Source: Scilla litardierei (taxonomy: Eukaryota; Streptophyta; Magnoliopsida; Asparagales; Asparagaceae). Taken from it: a stretch of 64,000 bases of DNA. A program made the position numbers and the translations under genes. Shown here piece after piece: positions 11,057 to 21,936 of the stretch (its first letter is position 1; every line of letters starts with the position of its first letter). Under the pieces are notes generated by a model. That model searched no databases and was not told the DNA's origin. It was given only the letters and a program-made list of their open reading frames with translations. The DNA is taken from NCBI GenBank assembly GCA_030789695.1, contig CM061132.1, positions 158,020,817 through 158,084,816 of the forward strand, given 5' to 3'.

Positions 11057-11437
11057 CTAGTGTCGGACGGATGTAACTGTCCGTCGACACCGACAAGAAT
11101 CACGCCACCCCACGTTGTCATACAACTGGAGTAGCCCCTCTAGGACCCCTAGGCGCTCGAGGTCAGCAAGGTGTGCAAACCTAGTGGGTACGATCGAGCG
11201 ATGGGAGATACGCTCAAATATGGCGCGCTGGGCGTCGTCTCTGAACGTGATCCCCATCGCATCGAACGCGGGGGCGGGCGGTGCCTGTGGTGGAATGGGT
11301 GCGGCAGGAGGCGGCTGTGTAGGTAGTGGTGGGCTAGGGGGTGGGGAGTCCGCCCTAGCGGAAGAGGAGCCAGGATAATCTGACCTCTTCCGCTTGGAAG
11401 CGGGCTCCCAAGTGCGTGGCCTAAGATGCGGGGGCAT
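11057..11437 (-). CDS. Env-position ORF of the Athila-like element, N-terminal part
   Basis: A 126-residue frame from the ATG at 11435-11437 (MPPHLRPRTWEPASKRKR). The N-terminus is basic, then a Pro-rich spacer (PPPSPPLPTQPPPAAPIPPQ), then the start of a plant transposon protein-type domain: ITFRDDAQRAIFERI, HRSIVPTRFAHLADL, LLQLYDNVGW. The last 15 or so residues depart from the family, and ten bases later the SIRE LTR begins. I therefore read it as truncated by that insertion or by a frameshift just before it. Function is unknown. The region is GC-rich in contrast to the AT-rich SIRE next door. Confidence 0.6.
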   Translation of the reverse strand: MPPHLRPRTWEPASKRKRSDYPGSSSARADSPPPSPPLPTQPPPAAPIPPQAPPAPAFDAMGITFRDDAQRAIFERISHRSIVPTRFAHLADLERLGVLEGLLQLYDNVGWRDSCRCRRTVTSVRH

Positions 11438-11970
11438 GTGGCCCGTGAGGCATGCCTACCCAAATGAAATGCGAAGTGCTATAAAATGGAACGAGTATAC
11501 CTGAGCACGATGCGAGAGCAAAAAGTGAAGTGTGCAAAGAATCGGCTCCTACGCGGAGCTCTAAAGCGTCCTGAATCTCCCCCAAGCTAGCCTGAAAAAA
11601 AACAATCAAATCAGCTAATGATAATCTATATACATGGGGAAGATTGGGGATAATAGATATATATATGAATTAATTTCGAATTTGGGGCGTAATGGGCATA
11701 CGGATTGGAGAAAAAGGCGAGAAATTCGGATTTTTGGGGCAAAACAGGGGATGCACGACGAAGGGGTGGCGGCGCCGGCGGTGATTGGCGGCGAGGAGCG
11801 TCGACGACTGGTTGGGATCGGTCGGCGACGGAGATGGGTGGTGGTTCCAGCGAGGAGTGATGGGGATTCAGGAAGGGGAGGTGAAGCGGCTCGGGCGCTG
11901 CGAGTAGAATTTAGGAATTTTTGCCGTTTCGAAAATCGTGCTGCGCCCGATGGCATATATAAGGATGGGC

Positions 11971-12308
11971 GACTCGGCCGAGTGACGCGTTCACTTGGCC
12001 GAATGGCACTACGTTGAAAAAATTTCGAAATCTCCCAATACTTACGACTCGGTCGAGTAGCTTTTCCCATTCGGCCGAATGGACAAGTTCCACTCGGCCG
12101 AGTAGCAAGGCCACTCAGTGATATTGAAGCGTGCATGGTATCAGATACACTCGGCCGAGTAACATAGTCATTCGGCCGAGTGGCAATAAACACTGTAAAT
12201 TACAGAAAATAACAGAGAGTTGGTCTGTAGGATCTTTCCTGATCGGTACCCTGCTCGGCCGAGTAGAGTCTTCACTCGACCGAATGAAAAGTTCATTCGG
12301 CCGAGTGG
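11971..12308. repeat. Palindrome array A (CTCGGCCGAG family)
   Basis: About nine to ten copies of the 12-mer palindrome [A/G][C/T]TCGGCCGA[G/A]T lie in 340 bp. Clear ones are at 11973-11982 (10-mer core), 12069-12080, 12092-12103, 12149-12160, 12170-12181, 12253-12264, 12274-12285 and 12295-12306. Variants exchange ACTC/GAGT arms for ATTC/GAAT arms, mostly keeping self-complementarity. The same family recurs in the LTR at 16644-16972. Confidence 0.85.
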
Positions 12309-12637
12309 CTAGCTGTTTTCTGCACCGAAACTCTGTTTTCATGCCACTTTCTGTTTTTCTTGTCTCCGTCAGTTTCTTCCTCCTCCTGGGGCCTGAGCGC
12401 GTTCCTGGAGTGCTCTTCCTTGTCATAGTCATCCTCCATATGAATGATTTCTCGTTCTCCATCTCCTGTCATGAAAAATAGAGCCCGTTGTCACGATTTT
12501 TATTGACTCTAGACTCTAAACACTAAGAAACATCTAAAACAAAAATAAAATTCAACTAAAAATGATATAAAACCGTCGGGTTGCCTCCCGACAACCGATT
12601 GTTTAAGGTCTTGAGCTCGACCCATTAAGATATTCGT

Positions 12638-13513
12638 CTAGTGCTCGATATTCGGCGCATGTGAGATGCGCCCGTCAAACTTGCCGGGAAGCACACTTGG
12701 ATTCAATTGTTGATGCTCGTGGGCATTCCTCGGTTTCCCCTCATCATGGGTAGTGTTGGGGGATAAGTCCCCTAAGCTAGAGCTTGTACCATTCTTTTTC
12801 TTCACCGGTGATGATGCTTTCTTATCCGGTGGAGCCTTCTTCAGATTGTTGGCCGTGGAGAGCTTGCATAGCACCCTAATTCTCGTGACATCAGCGTCGT
12901 CCTCTTTGTCATGAACCATAGAGTCATCCAGAGGGTCTTCCAACTTTTCTCCATTGCTAGAAGATTGGCCTTCTTCAAGGCCACATCGTGTAAGGCGCCA
13001 ATAGAATGGGGTATAGCTTCATCGATCACCTCGTCGAGGAGGTCCACGTAGTCCACCTCCTCTTGGTAGGGCATATGCTTCATTGCTTTAGGGATATGGA
13101 GCTCCACCTCGATGTTTCCAACATTCAAAGACAAGGTGCCCTCTCTTACGTCAACTATCACGCCGGCGGTGGCTAAGAAGGGGCTTCCAAGTATTAGCGA
13201 TGTATCGCCCTCCTCCTTGATGTCCATAATTACGAAGTCGCACGGCAAGCAAATCCCTTCCGGTACTTGGAGCGGAATGTTCTCTGCAATTCCCACCGGC
13301 CTAGTAACCCGATCATCCGCTAGTTGTATTCTCATATCCGTAGGCTTCAAGTCGGTCCCCGTACTCAATTTCTCAAACATACTTAGGGGCATTAGGCTCA
13401 CACGTGCTCCCAAATCTACCAAAGCCTTTTGTAGCGGGACTCCTCCAAGTGTGCATGGAATGCGGAAGCTTCCTGGATCTTTAAACTTTGTGGGCTCCTT
13501 CTCCTTTCGGGTG
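12638..13513 (-). pseudogene. Athila-like aspartic protease and C-terminal tail
   Basis: The frame continues from gag across a TGA near 13516-13518. The protease has the gypsy active-site block VDLGARVSLMPLSMF, the flap-like region, and the GSPFLATAGVIVDV strand, which fits the retropepsin fold of Athila Pol. It cleaves the Gag-Pol polyprotein. A further frame at 12943-12638 (MEDPLDDSMVHDKED...) lies behind it in another phase and is acidic then basic, with no domain I recognise. No RT follows, although in complete Athila elements RT begins within a few hundred residues of protease. The internal deletion boundary is therefore somewhere around 12640-12840. Confidence 0.7.
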
Positions 13514-13515
13514 AA

Positions 13516-15407
13516 TCATGTGCCTTGCTTGGCAAGCATTATCTTCTCCTTTCTCTTCCTTCCCGAAATTAAGTCTTTCAAGAACTTGGCATATGACGGG
13601 ATCTCTACAATAGCATCCAGGAAAGGGATATTGAGGCTTACTCCTGGCAAGTACTCAAGAAATTTGGCGAGTCTCTTCTCAATCTTTGCTCTTGCCAATC
13701 TTTGTGGAAAGGGCATCGGTGGCACGTAGGTGCGCTCCTCATTTGGCTCTTTAATTTCAGAATTTCCACCTTCTTGCGGCTCTTTTGGGCCCTCCTCCTC
13801 AATGGCCGGCTCCTTGTCCTCCAAAATTTCTTCCATGGGCTCCTTGGTTTGAACCATGGCGGGAGTAGTGTCCTTCCCGCCCCTAGTAGTAATCGCCACC
13901 ACCGCAGTGATGTGGCCGGTATTGCTCCGTGGATTAGGCTCCGGTTGAGCCGGTAATTGTTGAATATTTTTATTGAGCAACGTAAGTTGCTCCGCTAGTT
14001 GTCCCACGACGGTATTGAGAGAGTCTTGTTGAGCAATCAATCTAGCGTTTATCTTCTTTTGCTCCACCATGAATTCCTCCACCCTAGCTTCATGATCCGA
14101 TCTCGGTGGTTCTTGTGGTGGGTTTGGAGCTCTCAACCATTGATTATAACCCGGTAGCCTATATGGTCCCGCTTGTTTCCTAGGCAGGTAGCTTTGTTGT
14201 GGCACCCCTCTCGGTTGATATTGAGGTTGTGGAGGTGGAGATCGAGCTTGAGGTTGTTGTGGTGGTGGTGGGTTCAAAGCTCCATCATTATTCGCATATG
14301 AAAAGCCCATATGATTTCTCGCGGTCGAGTTGGCCCAATAACCGGTGTTCCCCGCAACATATTGGATTTGCTCTATAGCACCCTCTCCTTGCTCTCCTCC
14401 AACGAACATAGCTTGAGATTGGTCTTGCCAATCACTCATATTACCTCACGGTGTAGATGTGGCGGGAGTTCCATGCGGCTCAGTAATCAACTTCTCCCAT
14501 CTCTCCACGGCCTTGTGGAGAGAGACAAACTTCGTAGAAAGCTCCGATATGGCCTTGGCCTCGTATATGCTTGTCGGCTTCAAGGGGGATGTAGAATGTC
14601 CTCGCTCGTCGCCCCATTGTTGGTTGTTAGAGCCATCTCCTCTAGTAGGGCCGTAGCTTCATCCGGTGTCTTGGATAAAATGGCTCCATTAGCGGTTGCA
14701 TCTATGATTTGCTTGGTGCCCGGTTGGAGTCCATTGTAAAAGCTATGTAATAGCTCACATGCTTCAATGCTATGATGGAGGCATTGGTGTTGGAGATCTT
14801 TAAAGCGCTCACATGTCTCATATAGAGTCTCTTGTGGTCCTTGCTTGAAGGACATGAGTGCGCTCCTTATCTTCACTGTCTTGGATGGTGGGTAGAATTT
14901 ATCAACAAAGGCACTCGCCAACTCATCCCATGTAGTAAAGATCCCCTCCGCTTGCGTCCTCAACCAATATAGAGCTTTGTCTCTGAGAGTGAATAGGAAG
15001 ATGCGCAATCGGATAGCATCGACCGGTACACCGGGCATCTGAAAGGTGGCTCACTTGGACAAGAACGACTGAAGGTGGTAGTGTGGATTCTCATGGGAGT
15101 TCCCATGAAATGTGTCTTGTTGCATTAGAACCACAAGCCCTGTCTTGAGCTTGAAATTCTTATCCGCCGCCAACTCCGGCATCGCAATGGATGAAGTAAT
15201 AGAAGTAGTCTTAGGCCGAAGCCTATCTCTGATAGATATTATCCTAGCCATGCGTGCCGCTAATTCTTCCGGTGTCTCCCGTCGGTTCATATAGTCGGCC
15301 TCTATAGCAAGTCTTCTCTCGGCTCTAAGCCTCCTTTCGGTACACTCGATCTCCGGATCAAATAATAGATCTTCTTGATGCTCCGTCGATCTCGTGTACA
15401 TGCACAT
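13516..15407 (-). pseudogene. Gag of the Athila-like element, interrupted
   Basis: Three consecutive minus-strand frames make up Gag. 15407-15051 holds the N-terminal region (RAERRLAIEADYMNRRETPEEL). 15038-14580 is the retrotransposon Gag core (FTLRDKALYWLRTQAEG, WDELASAFVDKFYPP, QETLYETCERFKDL, LHSFYNGLQPGTKQ) and is in the same frame, separated only by one TGA at 15051-15053. 14439-13516 is the Gln/Pro-rich linker (PPPPQQPQARSPPPQPQYQ) followed by the KINARLIAQQDSLNTVVGQL coiled-coil-like part. Gag should form virus-like particles. The stops and the frame change between 14580 and 14439 make it non-functional in this copy. Confidence 0.8.
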
Positions 15408-15519
15408 GAAAATAGAGCTTTGATGGAATTGTTAGTACGATAGAGGAATAATAAAAATAAAAAAATAATAATACAACAAAAAGAAATAACTAAGTAAAGA
15501 AAATAAAATACCGTCGCTT

Positions 15520-15536
15520 CCCCGACAACGGCGCCA
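15520..15536 (-). promoter_or_regulatory. Primer binding site, tRNA-Asp type
   Basis: The minus strand reads TGGCGCCGTTGTCGGGG, matching the 3' end of plant tRNA-Asp apart from one base. It lies six bases inside the LTR end at 15543, fixing the direction of the Athila-like element. Confidence 0.8.
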
Positions 15537-15542
15537 AAAACT

Positions 15543-17170
15543 TGATCGTGTCCAGATATACACCCGAAAAACAACTTGTAGTTTTACCGCAAGCGCACGG
15601 TGTACTGGCGAGCGGGTATCGAACACAGGGAGGACAAATGACATTATCTTACTTTGATTACCTAGCTATCAAGAGAATAAGAATAGTTTTGATGTAATAG
15701 TCACAATCTTTCAATATCAAGAAATATCAATATAATAAAAGGCATCTAGGGATAGGAAATCCCCACTACGGACCGTCTCTCATCCTTGTGAATCATAAAT
15801 TTCATTGTTGCTAAGCTTGAATATAGGTGAACTAGTCGCAACTTAATGTAGAACCAAGCTCACGCTCTCGCGCTATTGCTGGTCTATAGCAAACCTAAGT
15901 TAGGGCCCACTCTCGTGCAAACCCTAGCCTAAGCCGCTAGCGTGAAGGACGACATCATTGTCCAATCGCATCTCGAGCCCACTCTCATGCAAACTCGAGC
16001 TACGATCTAGGTTATGATAGTTCGTATTCGTCCAATCTCTTGCAAACGAATATTGGTATAGATTTATAATTAAAAATCCTAGCTTTGGTACAATCTCTTG
16101 CAAACCAAATCTAGAGAAATTCAATTATCAATCTAAATCGAATATCTAGGCCTTCCTATCAATTGGGATCCAATCTCTTGCAAATCCCAATCGATATGAA
16201 TTCCTAGCTACTCGTAATATATCAATCACAACTTAACCATTGTCAATTTTAACAACAATTCTACAAATTCATCACAATTCAAAGATCAGGTCCATAGGGT
16301 TCATCCCCATGCCCTAGAACGACGGAACTACTCACTAATCATCTTGAAAATATCAGAAATAACAATAGTAATCATGGCACAATTCATTACAATAAGAAAC
16401 AATTCATAAAAATGAGTTTTTTTAACAAGAAAGAACAAACCAATGGCGTTGCCAATTATCTCCAGCTGAGATTTCTCCAAAGAATAGCCGTCAAAATCCT
16501 AAAAGAAGTCTCTAAAAAATAATTCAAGTCTCTCTTAAAACTAGGGTAAAACAGGGCTTAAATACAAGCCAAAATCGTCCAAAAATCGTGACAAAACTGC
16601 CCCTGCGCAGCCCAGAATTCGAATTCCTAGCAGCAGTCGAAGCACTCGCCCGAGTGATAAACCCTGTAAAAAACAGTAACTTCGGGGTTTTCAGGGGTCC
16701 GTCTCTTGGGGTGACTCGGCCGAGCGGTCTTCTTTATTCGGCCGAGTGGTCTTCATGCTCGGCCGAGTGAGCTTCCTTAGATTTTTTTCAGTAAATTGGG
16801 CTCTTTTCTGTCTGATTTATCTGACTGACTCGGGCGAGTGAGATTTCTCACTCGGCCGAATGGAATTCCTTACTCGGCCGAGGAAACATAGAAAATCTTC
16901 AGTTGGTATCCGTTTCCCTCAGATGAGTGTAACCTTTCACTCGGCCGAATGAGCAGTATTGCTCGGCCGAGTGAGGTGCTCCTCAGCTCCTTTCTTCTCC
17001 TTTTCGCCTCCTCGTCGATCCTATGAAATTCCTTCTTCTTTCGCTCATCCTCTATCGCTGATAAGTCCTCCAATAAGCCGTGGGCGACACTCTGAAGTGC
17101 GTGAAAATCCTTTGATCTCACTTTCGCTCCAAATCGCTCCATATTTCCTGAAATAAGACAAAAACAAGAA
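15543..17170 (-). repeat. 5' LTR of the Athila-like element (outer end approximate)
   Basis: The inner end is clear: on the plus strand TGATCGTGTCC just after the PBS. The block has the GGGTATCGAACACAGGGAGGA region that Athila-type LTRs carry next to their 3' end, then repeated words CTCTTGCAAA (four or five times at 15910-16190), then the second CTCGGCCGAG palindrome array. I cannot find a convincing CA end; it should lie between about 17030 and 17280. Confidence 0.6.
16644..16972. repeat. Palindrome array B (CTCGGCCGAG family) in the Athila-like LTR
   Basis: Nine copies in 330 bp, at 16644, 16714, 16736, 16757, 16828, 16850, 16872, 16939 and 16961, each 12 bp. They are mostly ACTCGGCCGAGT or ATTCGGCCGAAT-type words, with CCC or GGG variants at the centre. 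Many sit about 20-22 bp apart, that is, two helical turns. Confidence 0.85.
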
Positions 17171-17280
17171 ATAGTGAAAAGCATCGCAATATCGTCGAAT
17201 AATCATGAAAAACGCAATATGGGCGATCAAAACGTCATGAAAACATGCAGAAAAAGGTATAAAATATGTAGTGATCACGA

Positions 17281-17355
17281 GGCCACCACAGTTCGATCCC
17301 GGGTGGCTGGGATCGCTCGCACACACGTTAACCAGCTTTCCGACTGATAAAAAAA
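17281..17355 (+). mobile_element. 3' part of a tRNA-derived SINE
   Basis: The segment has a Pol III B box (AGTTCGATCCC at 17290-17300), a GCCACCA lead-in, and the tail CCAGCTTTCCGACTGATAAAAAAA. The same order and words are in the longer SINE at 31346-31457, so both belong to one family. The A-box half is missing or too diverged to see. Confidence 0.6.
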
Positions 17356-17858
17356 GCTACTTTTAAGCCTCTCATTCAGAAGCCAAAAACACACCTCTTT
17401 TTTCTTTCCTATTTTTCCTACCGGATGATGTCACCTACCTCTAACTGTAATTTTATATTAATTTATTTTCTTCTTCTCCAACTACAATCAAAAATCTTAT
17501 TTAAACACTGTCTTTTTTATCAGAATTTTTATCATGCATTTATAATTTATATATTTATTTTTTATAAGCACTTAAAATTTTACCTTACCAACACATATAC
17601 AATCTATCTAAAAAGTTACTTTTAAAAGTACTTTTTCAAAAGGATTTTTACAAAGGCAAAAGCAATGTCTAACATACGCTAAACCAAAATTTGACCTAGA
17701 AACCGGAATAGACCCAAATATTTAGATTCTGATGTAGATTTTGCATGGATGCAATTCAATAGGTCAATTTATAGCCTCACATTGTACCAATGGTGTTTGA
17801 CCAGTGGCCCAATGATAAGGCTTCCAAGATAATTTTTTTGGCCTAGCATTCTGATAGG
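17356..17858. other. AT-rich spacer
   Basis: No coding frame or clear element. It contains AAAAGCTACTTTT / AAAAGTTACTTTT words near 17350-17365 and 17607-17625 that could be ends of a decayed MITE, but I could not pair them with a target duplication. Confidence 0.4.
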
Positions 17859-18198
17859 TGTCGGCTAACACCCTTTATAGTATATAATCAAATGTCGAGC
17901 AACAATATATTAAGTCGGTACATTCTCTTCTGCTTGGCAAGGAAGAGAAGAGAAAGTAAGTGAGAAAGGCACTTAGAAAGTGGTGGTGAAAGAAAGAAAG
18001 AAGAAAGCCATTTGTATGTTTTGCTCACAAGAAAATGCATAAAACTTTTAGTTTTACTGTGATAGCAAAAGAAAGTAACTGTTATGAATAACATATCTTT
18101 GATTTGAAGTATGTCATGTTACATCATGTATCATATCTTTGTATGAACTCTTCCCGTCTAAATAAAGGCCTTGGGTCCTTCCCAAAAAGCACTTCACA
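17859..18198 (+). repeat. 5' LTR of a plus-strand Ty1/copia element
   Basis: It starts TGTCGGCTAACACC and ends CACTTCACA, directly before AACACGTTATCAGCACG, the sequence that follows the 5' LTR in a well-known group of plant copia elements. It has a TATA-like TATAGTATATAA at 17876-17888 and AATAAAG at about 18161, as expected for a 340 bp LTR with promoter and polyA signal. The matching pol remnant is at 22681-22980, so the element was split by the Tekay-like insertion. Confidence 0.7.
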
Positions 18199-18404
18199 AC
18201 ACGTTATCAGCACGCTCTTCCCTGAGAGATAGACCTGACGTTGCGAAAGCTTTGATGGACGACCAATCGAAATCAAGCGTATGTCTCAATTGAGCTTGAG
18301 GTATACCTATAAACCCAATAAATTTAATCATGATTGTGATATTTTTTATTCATTGACACCCAAGATCCTAAAAACAAACAAACAAACAAAATGTTTTGAG
18401 GGAT

Positions 18405-18545
18405 AAAGGCGGCTGTCATCAGCCGCCGATCTCGTAGGGGTGGCAGCCAAACGGCTGCCCACCACGTCTGCAGGGGCGGCGACCAAACGGCCGCCCACCC
18501 CACATGCAGGGAGCGGCGGCTGATCGGTCGCCTGCCTCCCAAGAA
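18405..18545. repeat. GC-rich tandem hairpins
   Basis: Three imperfect repeats of about 50 bp, each able to fold: GGGTGGCAGCC-AAAC-GGCTGCCCACC, then a GGGGCGGCGACC-AAAC-GGCCGCCCACC version, then GCGGCGGCTGATCGGTCGCC. The block is very GC-rich, inside AT-rich DNA, and lies between the copia leader and the Tekay-like LTR. Confidence 0.6.
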
Positions 18546-18721
18546 ACCATGGCAGAGAAGAAAAACAGTTTCCTAGGCCGGCTGGCGACCCCCCGAGGCC
18601 GACGCCCCCAGGCCGTCGGCCTCCTCGGGGAGTGTCAGCCTACATGACCCCAGCCGCCACCGGCTGTGACGGCCCCTCTTCTCACGCCCCAATCTCCTAA
18701 ATACCCTGTGTTTTTTCAAAT

Positions 18722-20887
18722 TTTCCCAGGACAAGTGGAAGGTGGGGGTTTAACAGGTCGTGATATTGCACCAAGCGTAAAATTTAATTTAACAGAAGCA
18801 GGTTACTACACACGCTAGGACAACACAGACAAAAGAAAAAAGAAAACTACATGAGCTCCAATACTGTAGTAATAAGTACTATCTGTCACATAACTATGTA
18901 CAAGTACGAAACACAACTGAGAAACTACACAACATATCTGAGTAAATACAAGGTACAACTGAAAGCATCTGTCAAGTACAAAAGGGAGAACAATACTATA
19001 CTACACATGTATACACAATAGTCCTCAGATAGGAAAGTACACCCAAAGGGGGACAACTCACACCTCCTAAGTAGTCATGTGTGTCCGAAGGGCGAGAGTC
19101 TCCTACATGGGGAAGCTCCCTCGGCTCTGGCCCAGTAACTACATGCTCTGGTCTTGAAAGACAAAGTGGACACGGCACATCGTGCCCAGTAGAAAACCCA
19201 TCTTGAAAAGAACATCTTTTTTTGTTTTTTACTACACAAATTATTAATGTTCTAACAGAACTACTAAACAACAGTGTGACTGTATAACATAAGAGAAATG
19301 AGGCAAGGCAACATTTTCATATTTTTATTAATTCAGAAACCTGAGCACTACGCACTGTATCAGGGACTGGACCTTACCTCAGGTGGGTGGCTCTCAACCC
19401 CGCAAGTGGTACACGGGTACTGATTAATTTTAACGGGGTCTATCATGATTCACCTCTCTCTCTCTCACAGTATTCTCTGCCTCAAAGTGCCATGTGGGTG
19501 TCACTCAAATCCTCGCAAGTCCCGTCCTGATACCTACCATACTATTCTGGTCTCTCCCACCCCTTCCTAGGATACTTACCCACATTAGAGTGGATCAAGT
19601 TATCCCGAAACATTTCAATTACATTTTTTTCATTGGCAATGTGGACTACATTGCTACAAATACATCCATCTAGCAGAAAAATGCACAGATAGTCATAACA
19701 GTGGCAGTTATCATCCATTTACTTTATGAATTTGCTAAAACTTATTAAATCAAAGTTGTAGATATTGAAGTTCTCTACTCAGATATCAAATATCATAAAT
19801 TTAGAGCAAGTAAGCTAATTGATATGGACTAAAGCCCACAATATACAGAATCTGTTTTTTGACAGAAATGTTGAGCCCTAAAAAGTTGTCAATTACATTA
19901 ACTTACAGTCAAAATTTCAGTAAAGACAAAACACGAAAGTTGTATATATTGAAGTTAGCTTTCTAAATTGATCAAAATCATAGCTTTTGGATCACTACAG
20001 TGGGAGTTCTACTATTTTTAGTGACAGTGTGCAAATTCTGGCAGAATCTGATATATAAGTGTATTTCAGTGATTCAGTTAAGATCTATACAGAATTAAGC
20101 CATGGTTAATAAACGGAAGTTGTAAGAGACAGTATTATATATTTTTTACTATTTTTAACATCCTAGAATAAGAGTTATGCATAAGTAAAGTTACAACAAA
20201 ATTTGACTTTAAAAATCTCCCCATCTTAGCAAGAATTTGATTGAACTAGCATGTGGAGGGTTACATATAAATTATTTGCAGGAAGTAATACTGAAAGATA
20301 ATCCTAAAAGAGTTCATTTCAAGTTGGATTCCTACCTTAAGATGATTTTTTCCTTCTCTTTAGCTTCTCTTCTTCTCCTCGTCCTACTTCTCTTCTTCTT
20401 CTTCTTCCTTCCCTTTGTCCTTCTTTTTTTCCTAAGATAATTCGGGCAGGTTAAGAGGGATGAGGAAAATGAATGAAAGAAAAGAAAAGAAAGAAGAAGG
20501 GAGAAGAATTAAGAAAAGAAGAGAAAAGTTTAGAAGCTTTTAGGCCCATGAGGGAAAAAAGAAAAGAAAAAGTAAAATAAAAGAAAGTAGTTTGGCCCAT
20601 GAGAGAAAATGAAAAAGAAAATAAAGGAAAGAAAAAGATTGAGGACGAAGGATGGGGTTTTTAAGCAAAAGTTGCATTTTTGCTCCAAAGTCCCCACATT
20701 TTAGCCTTTGCATTCAACTCCAAATACTCCAAATAATGAGGATGTCCATTAAAGAGGGGTTTAGAATCACTCTTCTCCTTGGAACAAAAATTACAAGTAT
20801 GCCATTCTACACACATCCATCACACTAATCAAAAAACACGTACGAAGAAGCATGGCATTACATTGTACTGTGTTTTACGGGGTTACA
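18722..20887 (-). repeat. 3' LTR of the Tekay-like element
   Basis: It starts on the minus strand with TGTAACCCCGTAAAAC right after the polypurine tract, which matches the TGTAATACCCCG-type start common in Tekay LTRs. The outer end near 18722 is not defined by a CA I can trust. It contains a pyrimidine-rich block (20345-20435) followed by a purine-rich block (20455-20640). Confidence 0.65.
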
Positions 20888-20991
20888 TCCTACCTCCTTA
20901 AATCAAATTCCGTCCTCGAAATTTCCAAGACTGTGTTAGGAGGGTTGTTATACATATATACATGTCGAAGGGGCGAAAAGGGGTACACGGA

Positions 20992-21914
20992 TAGGGGTGA
21001 GCACGGTTTGGTCAAACCGCCCGACCGAAGCGGAGCGAACCAGACCGAGTCAAAAACCGAACCGAACCGCTCTCCATCGGTCTGGTTTGGTCTCAATCGT
21101 TGGAAACCGCCAGTTACATGGTCTGGTTTGGTTTCACCCCTTCCAAACCGCTTAAACCGAACCGAACCGACTCCTAACATATATTATATGTTGTGCTGGA
21201 AATCTGTTGGGATTTTAACCCTAGTCCCTAGGAACCCTAGCCTAAGGCCTTTAGACTGAGCGGTGCCGCGCCGGCCCTATTTGGCTATCTGCCCTCTTCA
21301 ATCTCCAGTCTTCACTCTTCAGAGTTCGGACTGCATTCATTTTTTTCCCGTTTGAGCATCGCTAATTCTCCATGCACTTAACGCATCATATAGCCTTCTT
21401 TAACCTGGAGAAGAAAATGGGATGTGCTTAGTTGACAATGAGATAGTATGGGACGTTCCTATCTGTAGAAACATCAGTGAATTAACATTATCAACGCAAT
21501 TCAGCATCAAATACCATTTTGATACAACTTCTAGTGATGAATGCACCCTAACTGCTATAGAAAAATGAAAATACATAGAACAATAATAACCGCACCTGTC
21601 GCAGTCACAGTTAGAACTCCTGCAAGTGCCTAATTTTCACTGGTTTGATAAGGAGCACAGAAATGAAGCCATGTCATGAAATTATTTTAATGACAAAGTC
21701 TATATTTAGCAAAATTGGGTATACGAGGGGATCTTTCGTCATCATGTCTGAACCGCGGTTCCAAACCGAACCAAACCGCTCCAAGCGGTTTTCGTCGGCT
21801 CGGAAACCGTCGGTCTAGAAGTCTGGTTTGGTCTAGCCTGTGAGAAACCGCTACTTATATGGTCTGCTTCGGTTTAGGTCCCAAATCGCCGGTTTGAGAC
21901 CGTGCTCTCCCCTA
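20992..21914. mobile_element. Non-autonomous hAT element, 923 bp
   Basis: Ends are TAGGGGTGAGCACGG and its complement CCGTGCTCTCCCCTA (one mismatch). Flanks are TACACGGA (20984-20991) and TACATGGA (21915-21922), an 8 bp target duplication with one mismatch, as expected for hAT. The subterminal 180 bp on both sides are full of AAACCGAACCG and GGTTTGG words in both orientations, a common hAT design for transposase binding. The interior has no transposase; it includes a CCTAGGAACCCTAGCC patch and an AT-rich part. Confidence 0.88.
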
Positions 21915-21936
21915 TACATGGATACGAGAGATACTA

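Larger units (their letters stand above)
11047..17170 (-). mobile_element. Athila-like Ty3/gypsy element with gag-protease only; split by the SIRE insertion
   Basis: Minus-strand order: 5' LTR (about 17170-15543), tRNA-Asp-type PBS, gag, protease, the GGGAGGCAACCCG motif that in Athila elements follows pol (12571-12583), a spacer with many palindromes, then an ORF of the plant transposon protein type that is cut by the SIRE insertion at 11046. No reverse transcriptase, RNase H or integrase can be found between protease (12841) and the end-of-pol motif. The rest, including the 3' LTR, should lie on the other side of the SIRE, outside the window. The right boundary is approximate. Confidence 0.75.
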
